Under the pieces are notes generated by a model that searched no databases, was not told the origin of the DNA, and saw only the letters and a program-made list of their open reading frames with translations. A stretch of 64,000 nucleotides of DNA from Epiperipatus broadwayi (Eukaryota > Onychophora > Udeonychophora > Euonychophora > Peripatidae): assembly GCA_028023455.1 (NCBI GenBank), contig JAQFVV010012416.1, positions 7,049,594 to 7,113,593 on the forward strand. Reading direction: 5' to 3'. Of this stretch, positions 36,165 through 47,678 are shown piece by piece. How positions within the stretch are numbered: the first letter of the stretch is position 1; every line of letters starts with the position of its first letter. The position numbers and the translations under genes are program-made.

Positions 36165-39100
36165 ACAGTATGTGATGTGATGTATCTGGCTTCTCCTTAA
36201 ACGAAATCAAGAATATCTCAGCAATTATACCCAGATAAACCTGTTAGCCACTTTATTTTCCATTCCCAACTCTGTCTTCCCATATTCTTCCCCATCCCAT
36301 TTCCACAACATAATCTTTGTTAACTCTATGGCTTTTATATCTAAATCCCCCTTATCTTTTCACAAAACCAGCATAAAAACTAATAACTCACTTTTTGTAT
36401 AGTCACTTTGTTCATACCTATTCTTCCATAACTTCATTATCTGTACACTTTCTGCTTTCAAGCATTTATATTCAATCAACAGATGCCTAATATTTTCTAT
36501 ACCTTCCTTACACAATTTGCACACTAAATCACCCATAGTTTTCCATTTACATGTATATTGTTGCTAAAGATCCTGTTTGAGCCTTAAATAATAAATTACT
36601 TTCCTTACTATTATCATAAATTAACTCTAATCCAATATTCTGTTTACTTCTATATATATTTAAACTCTTCTTACCCTCCATACTAGTTCTCCAACTCCCT
36701 ATTTTTTATTAATGCTTCTATTCTTTTATCCCATTCCTTACCATTATAACATTCAACAATCCTCCTAACACAATCATCCCACCTTTTATACAAGTATACT
36801 GATATAAATTCTTTATCCAAATCTTTTGAATACTGCATTACCTTTCTCACCCATCTTGTTACCTGCCCTTTACTCATAACCCAATTAAACACTATTTTGG
36901 CTATTCTTTTACTATCCATAAACTGTAACCTACCAAACATTTTCATTTTACTTTTTGCATCTCTCATATAAAAACTTGACCATCCCATTTCTCCTTGAAT
37001 TGCCTCCTTTGCTGTCCACATCTCTGCATCTAATGCACGTCTTTCTACTTACCTTTATACTTTCTCTAAATTATCTAAAACCCTTTTACTAACACATAAT
37101 GCATCATTACCATATGTTAACCCTGCTACTGCAACTCCCTTCCATACAATTCTAGCTACATATTTATTATATGTGAAAATACTGTTAGTTTCTTTACCAA
37201 ACCCTTTCTTTTCTTTGCTTCATTTACCAATTTTTTCTCCCATTCATCTCAAGCAATTTTCCTGATTACATAAGATAATTCCCAAATACCTATATCTATC
37301 CACCACACTTAACTTTATATCCCCCAATAATAATTCTACATCTTCTCTTTTCCCCAGTATTAACCATCATTATATTTGATTTTTCTTTGCTAAATTTAAT
37401 TCCCATCTCTTTACCCACCCTTGCACATGTCCTCAACACAATTTCCATATCTTCTTTCTGCACACAAAAAGATATCATCCGCAAAAAAAAAACCCGACAA
37501 AGTATATACTCCCTTGCCATCTATTAACGGTATCTCTACCCCTCTTCCTAGTCTTTCTATTGCTTTCTCCATTTCACTCAAAAACAACAAAAACAAAATA
37601 GGTGACATAGGGCATACTTGCCTTAATCCCACCCCATTTTTAACTTTAACTGATTCTATATCCCCTAATTGGTAAGTATAATAATTATTTTCATATAATT
37701 TCTTAATAATATTTACTAAAGCTTCATCCATTCCCAAATTGGCTAACCTTACCCATAATCTATTTCTATTTACTCTATCATATGCTTTCTCTATATCTAT
37801 AAAACTCATATATAATGATCTACCTGAATCCCTACTCATCTCCATAAGTTGTGTAACTACAAACAAACTATCTCCTATACGCCTATCTGACCTAAAATCT
37901 CTTTGCATTTCCCCCACTACATTATTCTCTTCCATCCATTTTACAACTCTTCCAGCTACCATATATGAGAAAACTTTATATAAAACTGATGTTACCACTA
38001 TCGGTCTATAATTATTTAAATTTCTACGATTCTTACCCTTTCCTTTAAATAATAATCTTATTATTCTATTACTCCAACTACCCGGAAAAACTCACTTCTG
38101 TACCATCTTATTAAAACACGATAATAACTTTGTTTTTGCTCTATACCCTAAATTCATTACCATCTCTGCTGCCCATCCATTTAAACCTCTCGCCTTTACA
38201 CTTTTTAATCTCTTCCCTGCCTCATTTAGTTCATTTTTTTGTGAACCTAATATTCCCATTACTATCTCCTTTCATGTTTTCTATCACCAATTCCTTCACA
38301 TCTAACATCTTTTCTATATCCATTACATATCTATTTAAGATTTTCTCTACCTCTTCTCTAGAGCTACACGCTATTCCCTCATCATCTATTAATACTATCT
38401 CTTTTTCCCCTACATTTCTCCTTTTAATGTAATTCCAAAATTTTTTACTCCCATCTCTTCCACTTTTATTAATATCCTCCAACAATTTACTATTTAACTT
38501 CATCCTCTCTATATAATTATCCATTTTAGCCAACTTCTTTTTTTCTAAGTACTTTCCCCATTTAGCATTAATATCGTTTTCACTTTCTTTATTCTTAATA
38601 GCACACTTATATTCTCTGCATGCTTCTTTCCTCTCTTTTACACTTTTACTAACTCTCATTTTTTATTACTTTTATTCCTCTGCATAGTCTTAACTAAAAC
38701 CCTATTTGCCACTTTTTCTATTTCACCACACCAGTCCTTATATTCATCCCCAATCAACTCCTCCATGGTTTCTTCAACTTTAATTTTATACTCTTCCAAC
38801 TTATTCTTATCATTCACTCTCCATCCACATCTTTCACTATTGTTTCTACCTTTATTTTTATCCTCCATCACATTACTAACCATTTCTATTACAATAAAGT
38901 TATGATCACTATTACATACTCTCTCTTTATTATCAAACACCTTAATTTTCTATATTTTATTCATTCCCTCTTTCTCTACCAATACATAATCTATTGTGTG
39001 AAATACATTATTCCTAGACCATGTGTATTGTCCCTCATAAATATTTGATAAATTCCCAATGCTCAAATTTACTTTGACAAAATTCCTTCAAAAACTGACC

Positions 39101-39707
39101 ATTCTTATCTACATCATCAATTTCTTCAATATGTCCATTCATATCCCCTATAACCATTATTCTCTTCCCATTTTCTTTAAACCTCTGTATATTCTTAACT
39201 ATGCATTCATATATACTACTGTTCCACTCCATTACAGTTTGACTTTCTCCAGTGGCTATATACACTACAGCCACCATCCATTCTTGTCTACCCAATCTTA
39301 TTTCAAACCACAAATGCTCGACATTTAATAATATTTAAATATTTTTTCGATATAACACCTATACCACCACCCCCTTTTTTTCTTTTCTGTTTATACCCTG
39401 CCATACTACCTCTTCCAAAATAGGTTCTTCTTCTTCTCTTAGCGTATTCAAAAACCCAATTTTAACAATTTTTTCTTTCCTAACTACTCTTTTATAAATT
39501 CTTTCTTCTCCATTACATTTATAACAAACTTTCTTATCATTAATCTTACAGAACCATTCCCTCTCCACATTTACACTTATATCTAAATCAACCATCTTTT
39601 GCTTATTTCTTATATCCCATCCATTCTTCTTCTTTTTGATAATATTACAATTTAAAAGCCCACCCCCTTTTAAAAGTTTCCCGAATTATATTCTTTAAAT
39701 ATCAGAC
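36165..39707 (-). mobile_element. EEP/RT LINE, minus copy, near full length
   Basis: Second copy of the same LINE family, inverted relative to 32251-35940. Its RT patch keeps VTSVLYKVFS, DIEKAYDRVNR and the FADD box in one frame (37411-37998 minus), and it has a short PLIDGK stretch that the plus copy lacks. It differs from the plus copy at many residues, so the two look like separate insertions and not one recent inverted duplication. Endonuclease patches (GDMNGHI, SDHNFIVIEM) lie near 39150 and 38900. Frameshifts are frequent. Confidence 0.87.
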
Positions 39708-39729
39708 TCCCTAAAACTTCATTTCCTTG

Positions 39730-39862
39730 TTTTCCTAAGTAGCAAACTCTCCATACAGTAGTGCAAGTCTTAGTAATCAATGGATCGAAAAAAGTTTGTG
39801 CATAAAATCCCCATCTAGTGTCCACTCATCCAATATACTCAGAGTTTTTGGCTTAAAACACA
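39730..39862 (-). repeat. Family A copy
   Basis: Minus-strand copy with AGCAAACTCTCCATACAG, GTAATCAATGGAT and AAAATCCCCATCTAGTG. The core is decayed (AAAAC instead of GAAAC). Confidence 0.7.
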
Positions 39863-40393
39863 GATTTTTTTTAATCCAAATTCAATATTATCATTTGATC
39901 CCACTTTTTTATTTACACCACAGCAGCACATTTATTGAAAGTTTAAATAAAAAATAAATGCTAAATGTAATACTCATTAAATCATTATCCAATGTTCTCT
40001 TATCTACAATTCTCAAACTGATTTCTGACTTAATGTTATCACTGAAAGCTTTAAACTAGATCTATTGTGCAAGAATTTGTTGGGATCTAAATTGCTTCTC
40101 ATCCAACAACCAACTTTGACCTTTTTTATTATTATTATTAAATCTCCAGCTTGAAAGTCAAAAACATCTTAATGTTTTGAGTCCAGATCAACTTTCTTGC
40201 ACATTTACATAGATGTATATTTTAATGTCAGCAGTTTTTTTTAGTAATTGAACTGGACTATGCAAGCAGTTTGATTTTAATTTAGAACATTAAGATGTTT
40301 TTGAATTTGATAGCTTATTGATTAAAAAAAAAGGATTCTGGGTTAAAAAATGCATTTTCAAAAAAATGCATGGGAGCAAGACCTTGATTCAAA
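39863..40393. other. AT-rich, nothing recognised
   Basis: No gene or clear element was seen. Confidence 0.5.
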
Positions 40394-40437
40394 ATTCACT
40401 GATGAAGGCTCTCTAATCCAGAAACTTATGTATGGAT
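40394..40437 (+). ncRNA. Hammerhead ribozyme-like motif, copy 2
   Basis: Stem I 5' ATTCA (40394-40398), CTGATGA (40399-40405), a stem II region 40406-40420 that pairs poorly here, GAAAC (40421-40425), loop TTAT, GTA triplet (40430-40432), stem I 3' TGGAT (40433-40437). Stem I pairs fully (one G-T pair) although its sequence differs from copy 1. The 10.1/11.1 positions are again A and A. Confidence 0.5.
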
Positions 40438-40530
40438 ACATATAAATCAGCATTGGATAAATATTCAGTAAGAACTACATCTAGCATCCATTGACTGTTC
40501 AAGCATATAACAGATGGTGGAAATGAAGTG
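40394..40530 (+). repeat. Family A copy, diverged subfamily
   Basis: Contains the second hammerhead-like core, then the CATCCATTGACTGTTCAAGC block and a weak AACAGATGGTGG site. Confidence 0.7.
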
Positions 40531-40879
40531 AAATAAAGATTTAGTTAGCTCTTGAAAGACAGTTTGTAAGTTGGTGTCATTTGACTTTTTGTGTTTTATA
40601 TCGATCCTGACCAAGAGATAGTTTTCAGTTATTAAACAAGCTAGGGTCACTGATATACATATATATAGTTAGATAGATGGACCAATACATAGATATATAA
40701 ATATTGAACTGATATCAGAATTATATGACTATGCAAACAAGTTTATCTTGGATTCAAAACATTAAGATATATTCAAATTACAAGATAAAAGCTTAATAGT
40801 AAAATAAAAAAAATTAAAAAGTATAGCTGCGTGACAAATGCATTAAATTCAAATATGCAATTGCACTTTAATCTATAAA

Positions 40880-41010
40880 TTAGTCTGGGGGGGGGGGAGA
40901 GCTAAATCAGTACTGAATAGAGATTCAATAAACATTTATAGCATCTATTGATTTTTACTCAAACTTACAATAGCTGCAATAGCATATGGAATTAAATAAA
41001 GTTTGCAAAA
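40880..41010 (+). repeat. Family A relic with G-run
   Basis: A TTAGTCTGGGG block expanded into a run of G, followed by GCATCTATTGATTTTTACTC and an AATAGCTG remnant of the 3' site. Confidence 0.55.
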
Positions 41011-41231
41011 TCAATGTTAGCAGAGAGATTATGCAAGATTAAATGTGATGCATATCTGAGAGAACCTTCAAATAGCTAATTGTAATAACCAAAAAACCAT
41101 CACATGATCCTAGCTTTTACAGTGTATTTTCAGAAGTCCTGTTTATACTATTGCAATTTCCCACCATGTATAAGATAACAGTTGTTAGTCCTTATTAAAT
41201 CCCTATCCAAAGATGTTCTATCTTTTGTCAA

Positions 41232-41334
41232 GCATTGTTAGCCGAGAGGTCATCGCAGCCGCCTTGCAAGCAAGTAGTTATTTGCAGACGGTTGTGGGTT
41301 CGCCTCCCAGACAATGCTATGACTTATGAAAAAA
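41232..41334 (+). repeat. tRNA-like mini-SINE, copy 4
   Basis: Acceptor strands GCATTGT and ACAATGC are perfectly complementary, while copy 1 has GCATTGG and CCGATGC; both strands changed together at the inner pair. An insertion lengthens the centre. The T-arm GGGTTCGCCTCCC and the A-rich tail are present. Confidence 0.75.
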
Positions 41335-41339
41335 GATGT

Positions 41340-41450
41340 GCTATCTTTAAACTAAGACTAGTTTCTGGCTTATGACCATCAGTGAATAGGGTTGGATTCA
41401 GGCTGATAGCTTGATAATATAAAAATGAATAGGTGACTATTGAGTACAAT
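41340..41450 (-). repeat. Family A relic
   Basis: The minus strand reads ATTCACTGATGGTCATAAGC then CAGAAACTAGTC (41356-41387), a hammerhead-like core with one box change (CTGATGG) and imperfect stem I. Confidence 0.6.
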
Positions 41451-41489
41451 CCAAAAAAGTCAGATACACTAGACTCAATTGTAAAAATT

Positions 41490-41700
41490 CTTATTGATGA
41501 TCAAAAGTCAGAAACTAGTTCGGAGATACAAACATTGAATAGGGAATTAAGCATTAGCATCTATTGATTACTCAAGCTCATAATAGATGGCAGAACTGTA
41601 GGTAAAATTTTCTTTTGATAGCATTAGCATCTACTAATTATTCAAACTTATAATAGGTGGCAGACCTGTAGAAGTTTCCTTTCAATTATATTACTGCAAT
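41490..41700 (+). repeat. Family A relic with duplicated 3' block
   Basis: Core TTGATGATCAAAAGTCAGAA then ACTAGTT (decayed). It is followed by two tandem copies of a GCATTAGCATCTA...AATAGATGGCAG or AATAGGTGGCAG block of about 75 bp. Confidence 0.65.
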
Positions 41701-42288
41701 CACATGATTAGCCATCATTTATAATGAAGCTGAAAGTAAAATTGTTAATGAAAGACAAAGCAATGAAAGAGTATCAATAAAAAAACTCAAAATTTTCTTT
41801 TGAAATAATATATGGTTGGTATCTAAATTGGAGATGTTGCTTTATTTAAATTCAGGCTTAGAAAATATCTTCACACGACTGACATTAAACATTTATAAGA
41901 CATATTCTTAATAGCTTTGTTCATGAAGACAAATAAGTATTTGTAGAAAAACTTGTTTACTACATTAATAACTATGACCTTTAGAAAAGAAAGCAATTGC
42001 ATGTCTAATAATCAGACTTTTTAGGTTGCTTTTTGGCAATTTGGTGATTGATAATATGGGCACCCTATTCAAATTCAACTGCCAAATGCAAAAACATCTG
42101 CAGCCATGAATCTATTTAATGGGTAAAGAAAAGGAAATGTAAGTCCCTTTGATGGTTTCCACTAGTAATCCCAGAATGCATCAATGTTTTTTATAAAGCA
42201 AAAAGAAACCATTGTGAACCCAACTTATAGAATGGTTTTTTAAGAGTTTACTACTTTTTCTATTCTGACACATGAATTTAATAGTTAA

Positions 42289-42362
42289 GCATTGGTAGTC
42301 GAGAGTTATCCTGGATTAGCGAGTTCGCTTCCTGGCTGATGCTATGACACATGAAAAAAAAA
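42289..42362 (+). repeat. tRNA-like mini-SINE, copy 5 (internally deleted)
   Basis: GCATTGGTAGTCGAGAG joins directly to TTATCCTGGATTAGCGAG; the D-arm end and anticodon arm are lost. The tail is ATGACACATG plus A-run. Confidence 0.7.
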
Positions 42363-42369
42363 ACCAAAA

Positions 42370-42432
42370 ACAAATTTAATAAGCACTAGCATCTATTGAT
42401 TATTCAAGCATATAATAGGTGGCAGATCTGGA
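42370..42432 (+). repeat. Family A 3' fragment
   Basis: GCACTAGCATCTATTGATTA followed by AATAGGTGGCAG, directly after mini-SINE copy 5. Confidence 0.6.
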
Positions 42433-43451
42433 ATAAAAAAAATAGCTAGTGAAATATATTTCCTTATTGAAGTTTTTCTCTATATCTCAAGCATAGTGAT
42501 TACGTACTTATAAGGTCACTGTTTTATATAATTATTATTTTATTTTTTTTATCAAATTATTTTTAATTTTCTGTTCATGTAAGTGGCAAAATTTCCAGTA
42601 GAAAAGAAATTATGCATGCCCTTCTCAAAAAGATTGCCTGTTCTCCATAATCAAAGCTCATGTTTAAATTTTATGTAAATGAGTAACAAAATTATGTATA
42701 TACCCACTCCTAATTTACAATTTGTCATGTCTACAACTCTTAGGAGTCAAAAATCGGTGAAGCACATACAGTAAAACAAATCGTAAGAAGTTTCTTTCAA
42801 TATGATTATCATATATTTACAACAGGCTAAAGCATTAAATACCTGTATTTTCATACTCTTTTATTGGATAGTTGTGATATTAAGTTCGAGAAGGGAACCA
42901 GCATCCTAATAAAAAAATCCAAGATATTTCTGCAGTGCAATGATTATTTTTTCTTCCATAACAGGTTATAAATAAAAACCAAACCTTACCATAATAGGAT
43001 AAAGAAATATTGATTTGTAAACATATTCAATGAGATCAAAGTGTTCAATGACTTTAGCTCATTTGATGTGCAAAAGTTGCTTGCAAAATATATACCGAGA
43101 GTGTGTGTGTGATCTGCAATGTTTATACTGATAGATGGTTATTTCATATTGGGAACTTAAGATGACAGGTACACTAAGTTGAAAAAATTATTAGATTTTA
43201 CTTGAGCTTCCAATTTTGATTTATAATGAACAAAAAAATGTCTACTCGGATATTAGTCAACAATCATTGTTATGATTTTGAGGATGTTTGAATCTCTTCT
43301 GTGAAATTAAAGAAATTTTTCATCTCTTCAGTGACCTTGTGGATTTTTTATTGCAAATATTACAATATGTTGTTCATGAAATTATATCAATCATTACAAA
43401 TAAATCAAGTCAGATGTTGCATGACCTAATTTAAACAAGCTTATATTACAA
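42433..43451. other. AT-rich, nothing recognised
   Basis: No gene or element could be supported. Confidence 0.5.
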
Positions 43452-43611
43452 ATGCTATATAAAGAGCTTGCAAATAAGCTCTTAACAAGCTTAGATAATG
43501 CTTGAATATCCTACCACCTCACTGAGAAAGTCAGTAGCAGGAAACAGTCTGGGGTTAGGGATATTCTAGAAAGCTTGTTAAGAGCTTGTATATGAGCTCT
43601 TTATATATCAT
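43452..43611 (+). repeat. Hairpin with hammerhead-like core in its loop
   Basis: Arms of 41 nt (43452-43492 and 43571-43611) pair with a few mismatches; both contain CTCTTAACAAGCTT or its complement. The 78-nt loop carries CCTCA, CTGAGA (box missing one base), GAAAC (43541-43545), a one-base loop, GTC (43547-43549) and TGGGG, the same stem I pair as in copy 1. Confidence 0.7.
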
Positions 43612-44989
43612 TTTCTTCTAGAGTAAAACCTGTGTTTTTTTAATGTTTGCAATCTCTTAATAGCACCCATCATTGAGATACTTCTTAGTCAATTGAAATT
43701 TTCAGTTGTAAAACAATTATCAACCATATGGCCATATTTATATCAGAAACTACATTCTTTTTTTTACATGCACTATGCATGTAAATTGTTCCATTTTGTT
43801 ACCACTAGTAACAATGAATTTCACATCACAAATAATTTTACCTCATGATAATTTAAGTCAAAGCTATTAGTTTGCATTCTCTTTTTGTCATGACTGTGAA
43901 GTAGTTTAATGTTAATAAAGTGACAATATTTTCAAGGATATCAAAGTGAATCTCATGGGCATGTAAGATCTGCCTAAAGACCAGTTCTATTTTCAACTGA
44001 TTTAAATGACAATAAAAAAAACTCACCAATGTTAGCCTCCTTAATGTGAGCAAGTTATTTTTCCATAAAAATAATCAGTAAATGGTAGGTTTACAAGCAA
44101 AGTTTTTTTATGTAAACATGCCAAGAGAATAAATTATTGAAAGACTGATGTAGGGGCTAGTAAAATCAAATGTGCTAGGCCAGTAATTTTGTCAAGAAAC
44201 TATTGGTAAGTATAGTCATGTAATTTCTTTAAAAGCAAGCCAATTTATTGTTGAAATGGATGTCATACATAGCAGATAATTATTGGATTTATTAACTACT
44301 GATTTTTATTAAACATTGTGGCTCTTTCATAACTTTAATTAACTGTATTAACTATTTGGTTGTTAGATTCTCCTTTCCAATTTGAGTTTTACATCATGAG
44401 AAGTCTTTCAAAAATGGAGATATCTTAGTAATATATTTAAGATATTTATACCATATCCTTCAATCTATTTGGTAAAAAGCATAGAATTGTATTTGAAACA
44501 TTGGGAAATTTTTGAATGATGAAAATCTAATGCTCATCACTAAAAAAACAAATAAATAGAAATTATGATTTTAAGTGATGATTAGTAGAATTATTTAATG
44601 TTCATTGATTACTTAAGCTTACATTAGATGGCGCTGAAGTGGAATGAGTTAATGTTCCTAAAAGATGTTAAAAACAAGTCACGATAGAAACACTAGGACC
44701 ATTAACCATACTTATATTTTTATTCTGGACATTCTTTAATTGGATTACCCAACTGTTGGAGGAAAAAAAATCAATTTAACAGTTTTATAAAGATTATAGC
44801 ATCTTTTTTCTTTCCGATATATCTATAATTAATATCTAAAATTCTTTTAAAAATTAATTATTCAAATATTAATTTTATAATCATGATTGCTTTAATTTTA
44901 TCTTTTAAAATGTCTTTTATTTAATATTTAACTTATTTATTTCTTCCCTTCTCTTTGTTTAAATAGATTACTATTTTAAAATCTTTTTT
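43612..44989. other. AT-rich stretch, one family A scrap
   Basis: No gene was seen. TTCATTGATTACTTAAGC followed by TTAGATGGCGCT (about 44602-44635) is a family A 3' block with a CTCF-like site. Confidence 0.5.
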
Positions 44990-46180
44990 ACAAATTTCAG
45001 ATTGTATAGAAACTACAGCCATACATATTACTCCATCAGCATTAAAAATACTAATGATATATTTATTGTAAATGAAACATTATTACATACATTCTGGACG
45101 CATATCAGTAATGTATCTCCAATTAAATTCACAATAGAATTAGAATAACAAAAATTGGAAATTTTAGATATTCTTATAAAACTGTTTCACGCAAAATCAA
45201 ATTATCAGTTTACGTAAACCACAAACAGAAAAATACTTAGCACATATATCCAATAACAACAGAAATACAAAAGGTGGAGTTATACTACTATTATGAAATG
45301 GACCAAAATAAGTTTGTTCAAAACCATGAACAATAGTTATCCATCAATTATCATTAAAAAAATAAAATAAAAACCTTAAATAGATAACAAAAAAAGAAAC
45401 ATCAAAAGAAAAATTCAATGATGAGTATCAGGGTAGCAGACAAGCTCTGTAAGAGCAGCTTTTCAAAACTATAATATAAGAAATCTTAATCTCTGCAAAA
45501 CCTGACCTTGAAACACTGAAAAAACCTGCATCTATGAAATACCATGTAAATGTGGAAAGGTGTATCTTGGTGAAGCTAGTTAGAATCTTGAAAAGTTATT
45601 CAAAGAGTACAAACTGATGGTTAAAAAAGAAAAAAACCAGAGACCATGCATGCACCAATAAACATGTTAGATTGAGAAAAGACAAAAAAAGAGCAAAGAG
45701 AAGCAAAAAGAAATTTTAAAAACCTGCTTACACAACAATGACATCACAATCAACTTAGGATCATGTATGTACCAATGAACGTATATTAGATTGGGAAAAG
45801 ATAAAAATATTGCACAAAGAAAAAGTAAAAAGAAAATTTAAAGAAACTGTTCACACGACAAATAACATCGTAAGTCAATCTAGGATTATGTATATACCAC
45901 TGAACATATGTTAGATAGGGAAATGTCCAAAATATTACACAAAGAAGAAAAAAGAAAATTTAAAGAAACTGCTCATGTGACAAATATCATAAATCAACCT
46001 AGGACCTGGTATATACCACTGAACATATGTTAAATTGGGGAAAAGACAAAAATATTGCACAAAGAAAATTAAAAAAACTGCTCCTACAATATCCTAATGT
46101 TCAGAAACCACTTATTAACCTTACTTACTCTTAAGAAAATATAAAGAAATCAGGATCTCATACATAAGTATATAAAATTT
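44990..46180 (+). mobile_element. Penelope-like retroelement relic 1
   Basis: Plus-strand patches match a Penelope-like RT C-terminal region: NDIFIV in the position of the catalytic VDD box (about 45050), ISNVSPIKFTIELE, then a LEILDILI patch. A GIY-YIG endonuclease patch CIYEIPCKCGKVYLGE follows (about 45530-45580). The order RT then GIY-YIG defines canonical Penelope-like elements. Many stops and frameshifts; not functional. Confidence 0.75.
45645..46120 (+). repeat. Four tandem copies of a 117-125 bp module
   Basis: The segment starting CATGTATGTACCAATGAAC and containing TTAGATTGGGAAAAGA, which encodes the post-GIY-YIG part, is repeated with starts at about 45645, 45762, 45887 and 46006. 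Copies diverge moderately. Confidence 0.75.
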
Positions 46181-46415
46181 CTACTTAGTCTTTGACAGAT
46201 TAGCCCAGTTGGTTAGAATTTTACCTTAAATTCAGTATTCACAAAGCTAAGAGTCTCTGGTTCAATTCCATTGTTAGTACTAATACTAAATAAGCCAACA
46301 ACACCTGAAGAGAATATCATTTGAAATATGATATATACTAACCAGTGTAAATAGTAATAGTTGAATGTAATTGAAAAGTGTAACAATTAACACTAAATGA
46401 TGAAAATAGATCAAA
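46181..46415 (+). repeat. Pseudo-LTR of Penelope-like element, copy 1
   Basis: Starts after AAATTTCTACTTAGTC. Contains a tRNA-like A box (TAGCCCAGTTGGTTAGAA) and B box (GGTTCAATTCC) at about 46200-46270, then CCTGAAGAGAATATCATTTG and the ACTAACC block shared with the other pLTR copies. Confidence 0.65.
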
Positions 46416-46775
46416 ATATAATTGCAAATAAAATGTCACCATCACAAACTTTTAGACAAACAATAAAATTTTATGTATACATGTATATAAATATTTTTCC
46501 CCATTCAAAGGATGATTTATAGAAGGTATTTCATGTTTTGAATGCAACATTAAAAGATTTTAATATAATAATTATTGTTAAAAAAATTCTTTATCAGTCA
46601 GTGATGGAGATAAAAAACAGCAACTTTTAGCTTGGATTATCAATTTGAAAAAGTAAACCAATTTAAATATATAGATAAAATAATGAACTTAGATATTGAT
46701 ATAACATAGATCCAAAATGTTTCCCTGAAGGTTTGTGATGATAGTGTTCTAGTTGTATTTTTATATTGGACTATT

Positions 46776-47040
46776 TCCATCATCTAATATGTGTATAGAA
46801 TGTCTTGAGAAAAATTTAACTCCATTTAAATATTCCAAATACATTCAACTGTTAGCATTAGCACATCAAACAAGATCAAATCCCATGCTAGAACTGTCAC
46901 TGGTCAGCCCAGTAACAACTGAAGAGAGGAGAAAAATACCTCTCGAAACATTGTGCATATACTAACCTGTTTGATGTGCTATTACTAACAGTGGAATGTA
47001 TTTGTAATATTTAAATATCCAAAAATACAAATAGATCCAA
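46776..47040 (+). repeat. Pseudo-LTR-derived inverted repeat, copy 2
   Basis: Arms 46826-46873 and 46969-47014 are near-perfect reverse complements (AAATACATTC...AGCACATCAAAC). The loop holds the pLTR core: CTGAAGA at 46919, a GAGAGG/CCTCTC stem and GAAAC at 46945-46949. Confidence 0.7.
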
Positions 47041-47082
47041 TATGTTGCTTTTAACAAGTTAAAAATATGAATATTTTGTCAA

Positions 47083-47171
47083 GCATTAGTGGTCAAGCAC
47101 GCTACCTTACAAGCAGTTATCCTGGGTTAGCGGGTTCACTTCCCAGCCGATGCTATGACACATGGAAAAAA
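47083..47171 (+). repeat. tRNA-like mini-SINE, copy 6
   Basis: Acceptor GCATTAG with CCGATGC, a central ACCTTACAAGCAG arm, a CGGGTTCACTTCC T-arm, and tail TATGACACATGG plus A-run. Confidence 0.75.
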
Positions 47172-47678
47172 AAGAATATTTCATCACAGGGAAATAACAA
47201 TTGCAACTAAATAGTATATAGAACTATTTCCCTAATTTGTTTGAAAATGAAACTTTGATACCTTATCAATGCAATATAAGGCCATTAGAAAAATTTCATT
47301 TAAAGATGCTCCATCAAATTTTAAAAATACGTCAAGATCATAAAACCAATCAGTATATTCGTCAATTTGCTACATTCGATATTATATAAAGTTCACTCTT
47401 GTAAAGTCATACCTTGCATTGGATCAGACATAAAAAACAAATGAACAACCCAAGACATCCTAAAAGGGTGTTCTATAGTTAAGTAAGTATGATTTACATG
47501 GGAATAGACCATCTATATTATAAGGACTATCGCAAAGGCATTTTAAACAAGTGTGATATCAATTGTTTCCATTATGAAGATATGCTGATACACTCCATGT
47601 GTTTTTTTTTTCACTTTTTCATATTCTCTTTTTCCATCAGTTTATTTATAATTGTTATTATTCATCTCTAGATAACTG
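47172..47678. other. AT-rich, nothing recognised
   Basis: No supportable gene or element. Confidence 0.5.

Noticed and set aside
32251-39707. A single recent inverted duplication (or assembly palindrome) of one LINE
   Set aside because: The two copies differ at many nucleotides and residues and by small indels, so they are more likely independent insertions.
45645-46120. CRISPR-like array
   Set aside because: The four repeats are long, diverged and explained as duplicated Penelope coding sequence; this is a eukaryotic genome.
46919-46957. A full hammerhead ribozyme in the Penelope pLTR (CTGAAGA...GAAAC)
   Set aside because: The boxes and a stem II are present, but I could not find a stem I that pairs in all copies, and the base at the cleavage position is not consistent. 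Reported only as hammerhead-like.
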